Of a stretch of 64,000 bases of DNA, positions 60,233 to 64,000 are shown piece by piece; the stretch's first letter is position 1; each line of letters begins with the position of its first letter. The translations under genes were made by a program, and so were the position numbers. Origin of the DNA: Rotaria socialis. Lineage: Eukaryota; Rotifera; Eurotatoria; Philodinida; Philodinidae. Where the stretch lies: assembly GCA_905331475.1 (NCBI GenBank), contig CAJNYU010003750.1, positions 1 to 64,000 on the forward strand, read 5' to 3'. The notes beneath the pieces were generated by a model that did not search any database, was not told the origin of the DNA, and saw nothing but the letters and a program-made list of their open reading frames with translations.

Positions 60233-60626
60233 TTAAACCGACTTTGTCATCATGCGAATAAATGAATAAACAATACAGAGAAACAGAACGATGAAAAGTG
60301 TTAAGAAAAATATGTAGAAATTTTGTATATTTCGCCTGGATTTTTCTAATTCTTCAAAATCTTTTTGTTGAAAACTTGCTCGTTGAGACGATGGATTAAA
60401 CCTAGGAAGCACTGCATTTCTTCTAAAGCAAAAACAAAAACAAAATCCTTATTAATAAAACATGTCATTGTGTGTGTCAACCACATAGATAATTAGAATT
60501 AGAATCGCTAATACTTATCCGCTTGCCTACTATTATTATCTATATTTAGAATCTTATTACGTGTATTTGACGAGAGACCTACTTGTGAATTGCACTTGAA
60601 TCCGTCGATCCATTCGCATGCATCAT
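60233..60626 (-). CDS. Small tail-anchored membrane protein, unrecognised
   Basis: Two minus-strand exons, 60626-60583 and 60422-60233, join in phase to 77 residues. A charged N-terminal half with a likely helix (SFQQKDFEELEKSRRNIQ) is followed by one hydrophobic helix near the C-terminus (FYIFFLTLFIVLFLCIVYSF) and a short basic end (IRMMTKSV). This is the layout of a tail-anchored protein. I cannot name a family. The second exon and its acceptor are clear; the short first exon rests on phase and a GTAGGT donor. Confidence 0.55.
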
Positions 60627-61070
60627 ATCGATATTTCTTTTGTTTTTCAAATGCATAAATAAGAAGATATCATGAAATAATTTTTTAAAGCCAACTTTAT
60701 TTTTCTATATATTGATTCTAATGCATATGCAGCTATATAGTTTTTATAAATGATAGAAAAAAATTCATTTAACAATAGTTATGCCATTTTCTATTCAATT
60801 ACTCGTAGAAAACATGAAATAGCGTAGAGATTCAATGACGATTAGAAGAAGAACAAGCAATTACGTTTTTGTTTTTCTTTTGAATACTTTGCATGCATAT
60901 TTATCAGGCTTAGATTATAATGCAGCAAGACTGAAAATGTCAGAAAACAAAGGATTATAAGAAAGCAAAATTTCAGTGTTTCTCAATGAGTCAATTATGT
61001 TCGCATTTAATATTTCCCCAGAGAAATAGAAAAACGGGACAAATTATCAACACGTAAATTTTCATCTACA
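60627..61070. other. Gene-free stretch
   Basis: AT-rich intergenic DNA with no supported gene or repeat. Confidence 0.35.
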
Positions 61071-61289
61071 TTACTTCTGTACAGATGATTTATCATTTTC
61101 GTTTGATGCTTGCGAATCTTGATGCTGTTTGTTAGTAAATAATGACGTTGAACATCGACCTTTTGATGATGATGGTGGTGGTGGTGGTGGTGGTGATGGA
61201 ATATCACATGAACTGCTCATTGATTGAAGCATCTCTTTATTTGTTACTGTTATTCGTCGCCCACGACGCATCACTTGAGCAGATCTCAT
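61071..61289 (-). CDS. Possible short gene or last exon, Pro- and Ser-rich
   Basis: A minus-strand frame from ATG 61289 gives 72 residues: a basic start (MRSAQVMRRGRRITVTNKE), MLQSMSSS, a seven-proline run encoded by a GGT trinucleotide repeat on the plus strand, and a polar Lys/Gln/Ser end. The N-terminal part looks like real protein; the rest is low complexity. It could be the last exon of a longer gene. Not recognised. Confidence 0.3.
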   Translation of the reverse strand: MRSAQVMRRGRRITVTNKEMLQSMSSSCDIPSPPPPPPPSSSKGRCSTSLFTNKQHQDSQASNENDKSSVQK

Positions 61290-63424
61290 TGTAAAATCTT
61301 TCAATAATAAAAAGATAAAACATAGGTTTCAGATGTGAGTTTTTGTAATTTCATTCTGATAGACATATATATTGATTTTATAGTCAGCGGTAATAATTTG
61401 TCAAATGGTCCGTACGAAGATGCTTTCATTTCCTGTTTCTATCCATCGCGTGCATGCATACTCTTCGTAGTAGTCAATAAAACAAGAATGATTGGGAAAA
61501 ATAGATTCTTTCAATGACTCAAGATGCCTAGTTATTCTCTTTTTCTCTTTCTTCATTTTCTCATATATGAAAATAGGAAAAAAAGTAGCCTCATGCGGCT
61601 CATTCTCAAAAGAGATACTTTTTTTACTATAGTCTGCTACATTTTCTTAAGCATAACTACTTAATGCTTTCGTATAGCTACTGAATGAATATCATTATAT
61701 TGTTTCTAAGGCAAAATTCAAACAAGACATTTTGTATTCATAGTGTGAATCTATATAGAGTTCATGAGCATAATCAAAAATATTTATGATACCGACATTA
61801 TTAATGATATAAAGAAGCACGGGGGGCTGGAAGGGATGTATGAAAGAGAAAGTGAAACTTGGAAGTCTTCATAATTAGTTGATTGAGGTTTATCATAGTG
61901 TTTCTCAGACAAATTCAAATAGAAAAAAAATTGTGCTCATAATCTCAATCTGTATTTGATTAATTAGAATATTCAAATATTTATCATATCAGAGGTATTA
62001 ATGATATAAAAGAGGAAGAGGTACATTATAGGATTTTTTGGAGAAATGTGTAAAAACATATTCATAAGGTTTGTCTCTCGTTTGTAATATGGCTGAGATT
62101 GGCTTTAATTGATATAGAAACTTTAAAGAGGTACAGGAACTTTGAATAAATACGTGATCTCTGAATAGTTATAGTAAAGTTGGAAGCAGCTGTACAATAA
62201 TCAAGTAGCTATGAAATCATTCAGTAGCTATTGTTTTTTAAGTATCTCTTTTGTGAAGCTACGGCCTCATGCATCTCAACTTTTGATCGACAAGTGCACA
62301 AAATAGTTTGCGCATATATATATATATGGTAACAATCGTTTCCATATAATAATTAATTTCCTGTATTGCATATTCTAAATTCTAATTAAATTTTAATGTG
62401 ACAATATTCCTGTAACACTAAAAACACCCATTTTTTTGGTTATCATTTGTTTCTTTTCGACATTGTAGTACAATCGATAATGAGATGATATTTCAATAGT
62501 GTGAATTTTAATCAATACGACAATAGTTACCCTTGGAAAGAGTCCATCAATAAAACCATATTTTTAGATTTACACATTTCACTGGAGTATAAAGTACTCG
62601 GTCCTGTTTTTTACATAGATTGATACTCTACAATAATCTTACATTTTAGTTGTTGTTTCTGAAAAGTTATGGTGAATGTCCGATAGTTCTTTAATTTGAT
62701 TCTACAAGGAAATTTCGAACAAAGATTTCTAAATAGAACTAAATTACATTCGGTTACAGTCAATATACTTCTGAGCCGTCGAATATGGAATGTATACACT
62801 TGTGCTACAGGTTAACTAGCAGTTAAAAATCTTCCATATAACACAAATCAGATAAAATGTAAGAGATGTGATAATTAAAACTGCATTGAACCATGGAAAT
62901 GTAGCTAAACAAAAATTTCAGCCATTTTTTTAGAAGCCATTATAAACTGTAGAGTATAGTATTTGAATTTAAAGCTTTTTTATGATTGCTTCTGCTAGAA
63001 TTTGACATTTAGGCCTCTACGGATTCAGTTTGAACACATTTTAGCATACTGAAAATAACTCACAGTAGAAAGAGCAGACGAACAATTAGTTATCTTTAAA
63101 CTATTTATGAACAATGATGATGTTACTTTGGAATGCCACGTCAATTTAGGCAGTCTTTTCTATTCGTATCAAACTAGACTAGCAATGAACAGAAGCTATT
63201 CGAAGTAAATCAAAGATTATATTTTGTGAGAAAAAGTTTCTATTTCTTCAACTAAAAATATTCCAGTTCAAACATTTTCTACCAAGTTTTTATATCAGTC
63301 TAAATCGCATAGATTTATTTACTTATTGCTTATTGTTAGAATTTTCTTGGCATCTTTATGAATATTCTTTGTTTGTACACACGTTTATTGTTTAATAAAT
63401 AAACTAATGAAAAAAAAAAAACAA
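61290..63424. other. Gene-free stretch with a possible foldback element
   Basis: Includes the element described at 61587-62275 and a TA microsatellite near 62316. After 62300 no coding region or repeat was recognised. A minus-strand frame at 62611-62799 has no features. Confidence 0.35.
61587..62275. repeat. Possible MITE: degenerate terminal inverted repeats with internal ~195-bp direct repeats
   Basis: The left end (GCCTCATG, then CAAAAGAGATACTTTTTTTA and CTGCTA) is mirrored at the right end, where the reverse complement reads GCATGAGGC, CAAAAGAGATACTTAAAAAA and AGCTACT. Inside, two blocks about 195 bases apart share AAATTCAAA, AATATTTAT and TATTAATGATATAAA. No target duplication could be placed with confidence. 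Confidence 0.5.
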
Positions 63425-63787
63425 TCAATTAAAATCAACAGGTTCTCCCATAGCTTGCAATTTTCGGGCCGCATTTACATCATTTTTTAATTCTTCATAA
63501 TCTCGTTTAAGTTTAGCACGTCTATTTTGAAACCACTAAAATAAAATAAAAACGAAATTCACTATAAAACAAACAAACAAGCAAGCATACAGTAATAACT
63601 TGAGCAGGTGAAAGTTGTAAATCATTAGCAATTTGATCACGATCATTGGGTGTTAAATATCTTTGATGTGTAAAACGTTTTTCCAATGAATAGATTTGTT
63701 GAGCAGTAAATGCTGTACGATTTTTACGTCGTTTTCTTTTATGTAATTCATGTGTTAATTTTAATGAAATATCCGAATCAATTGAAT
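63425..63787 (-). CDS. LBX: Lbx-type (ladybird) homeobox protein, C-terminal part
   Basis: Two minus-strand exons, 63787-63591 and 63535-63425, with a 55-base intron. They encode most of a homeodomain protein: KRRKNRTAFTAQQIYSLEKRF, then RYLTPNDRDQIANDLQLSPAQVIT and, after the intron, WFQNRRAKLKRDYEELKNDV. TAFT..QIY.LEKRF..Q.YL.P.DRDQIA and the extension AKLKRDxEExKxDV are hallmarks of the Lbx class (NKL group), which specifies muscle precursors and neurons in animals. The intron inside helix 3 just before WFQNRR is common in NKL homeobox genes. Exon phase shows that at least one more 5' exon lies beyond 63787, probably outside the window. The short C-terminus ends at GEPVDFN. Confidence 0.92.
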
Positions 63788-64000
63788 CTAATCAAAAACA
63801 ATACTTAAACATATGTTGTATGTATAATGACAAATGAGCTATCCTATCGGTGACGTAGAACGAATAGAAAGAAAGTCTATCAGCAGAAGCTAATCATATT
63901 TGTTGATAGAAAAATATTCTTCAATGATCTATGTTCTAAACAGGGGTGATAATCATATATCAAATTGATCGATATCAATTCAACATAGAAGAACAAGAAA
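63788..64000 (-). other. Intron or upstream part of the Lbx-type gene
   Basis: Non-coding up to the window edge; the upstream coding exon is not visible. CAGGGGTG at about 63943 could be a transposon tip, but its partner would be outside the window. Confidence 0.4.

Noticed and set aside
61007..61207. Minus-strand His-rich frame
   Set aside because: Alternate-frame reading of the GGT trinucleotide repeat inside the Pro-rich candidate ORF.
1..64000. CRISPR arrays, bacterial operons, tRNA or rRNA genes
   Set aside because: No regularly spaced direct repeats of CRISPR type, no tRNA cloverleaf or rRNA core sequence noticed; the genome is eukaryotic.
63938..64000. CAGGGGTG as a fourth hAT end
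   Set aside because: Only one tip is inside the window; no partner or target duplication can be checked.

Overview
The window looks like nuclear DNA of a bdelloid rotifer (Adineta/Rotaria/Philodina group). It is AT-rich, and most genes are spliced with GT-AG introns of about 50-60 bases. Conserved animal genes are present (Wnt, an Lbx-type homeobox, ribosomal protein eL8, TFIIF-beta, PRKRIP1, EEPD1). So are members of the large F-box family I know from bdelloids, and short interstitial runs of TGTGGG, the bdelloid telomere-type repeat. All assignments come from reading the sequence; no database was searched.

Layout. 1-2130: 3' end of an env-bearing retrovirus-like retrotransposon with a second ORF. 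2813-4542: F-box gene. 4543-7560: repeats, a head-to-head telomere-like hairpin and a decayed reverse-transcriptase scrap. 7563-8624: NmrA-like NAD(P)-binding protein. 11594-13440 (-): broken F-box paralogue. 14448-17963: compact same-strand trio GTF2F2, RPL7A, PRKRIP1. 19590-22279: tandem duplication of an exostosin-like glycosyltransferase gene, first copy truncated. 24158-29695: large single-pass receptor-like protein (propeller-like region, mucin-like stalk, EGF modules, TM). 32639-34006 (-): cytochrome P450 closely resembling fungal nitric-oxide reductase CYP55, a strong horizontal-transfer candidate. 34395-34651: hAT-like MITE. 36974-39141 (-): complete Wnt gene. 40443-51692: 24-exon ankyrin/WGR/PARP gene with the architecture of nematode PME-5, with one apparent single-base frameshift. 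52279-54719 (-): EEPD1-like HhH plus endonuclease-fold protein with an altered active-site motif. 55424-55868 (-): small membrane protein. 57130-57352 and 58033-58372: two more hAT-like MITEs. 59801-60190 (+) and 60233-60626 (-): two small convergent genes. 61071-61289 (-): possible short gene. 63425-63787 (-): 3' part of an Lbx-type homeobox gene.

The genes do not form one pathway. The GTF2F2-RPL7A-PRKRIP1 block is tight (140 and 203 bases between coding regions), with a splice-acceptor-like site before each start, which fits the trans-splicing known from bdelloids. PARP and EEPD1 both relate to DNA damage in animals and lie next to each other, 3' to 3'. Mobile DNA and foldback sequences fill many of the gaps. 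The most notable observations are the CYP55-like gene, three independent elements with perfect 8-bp target duplications, the telomere-repeat hairpin, and the PME-5-like PARP.
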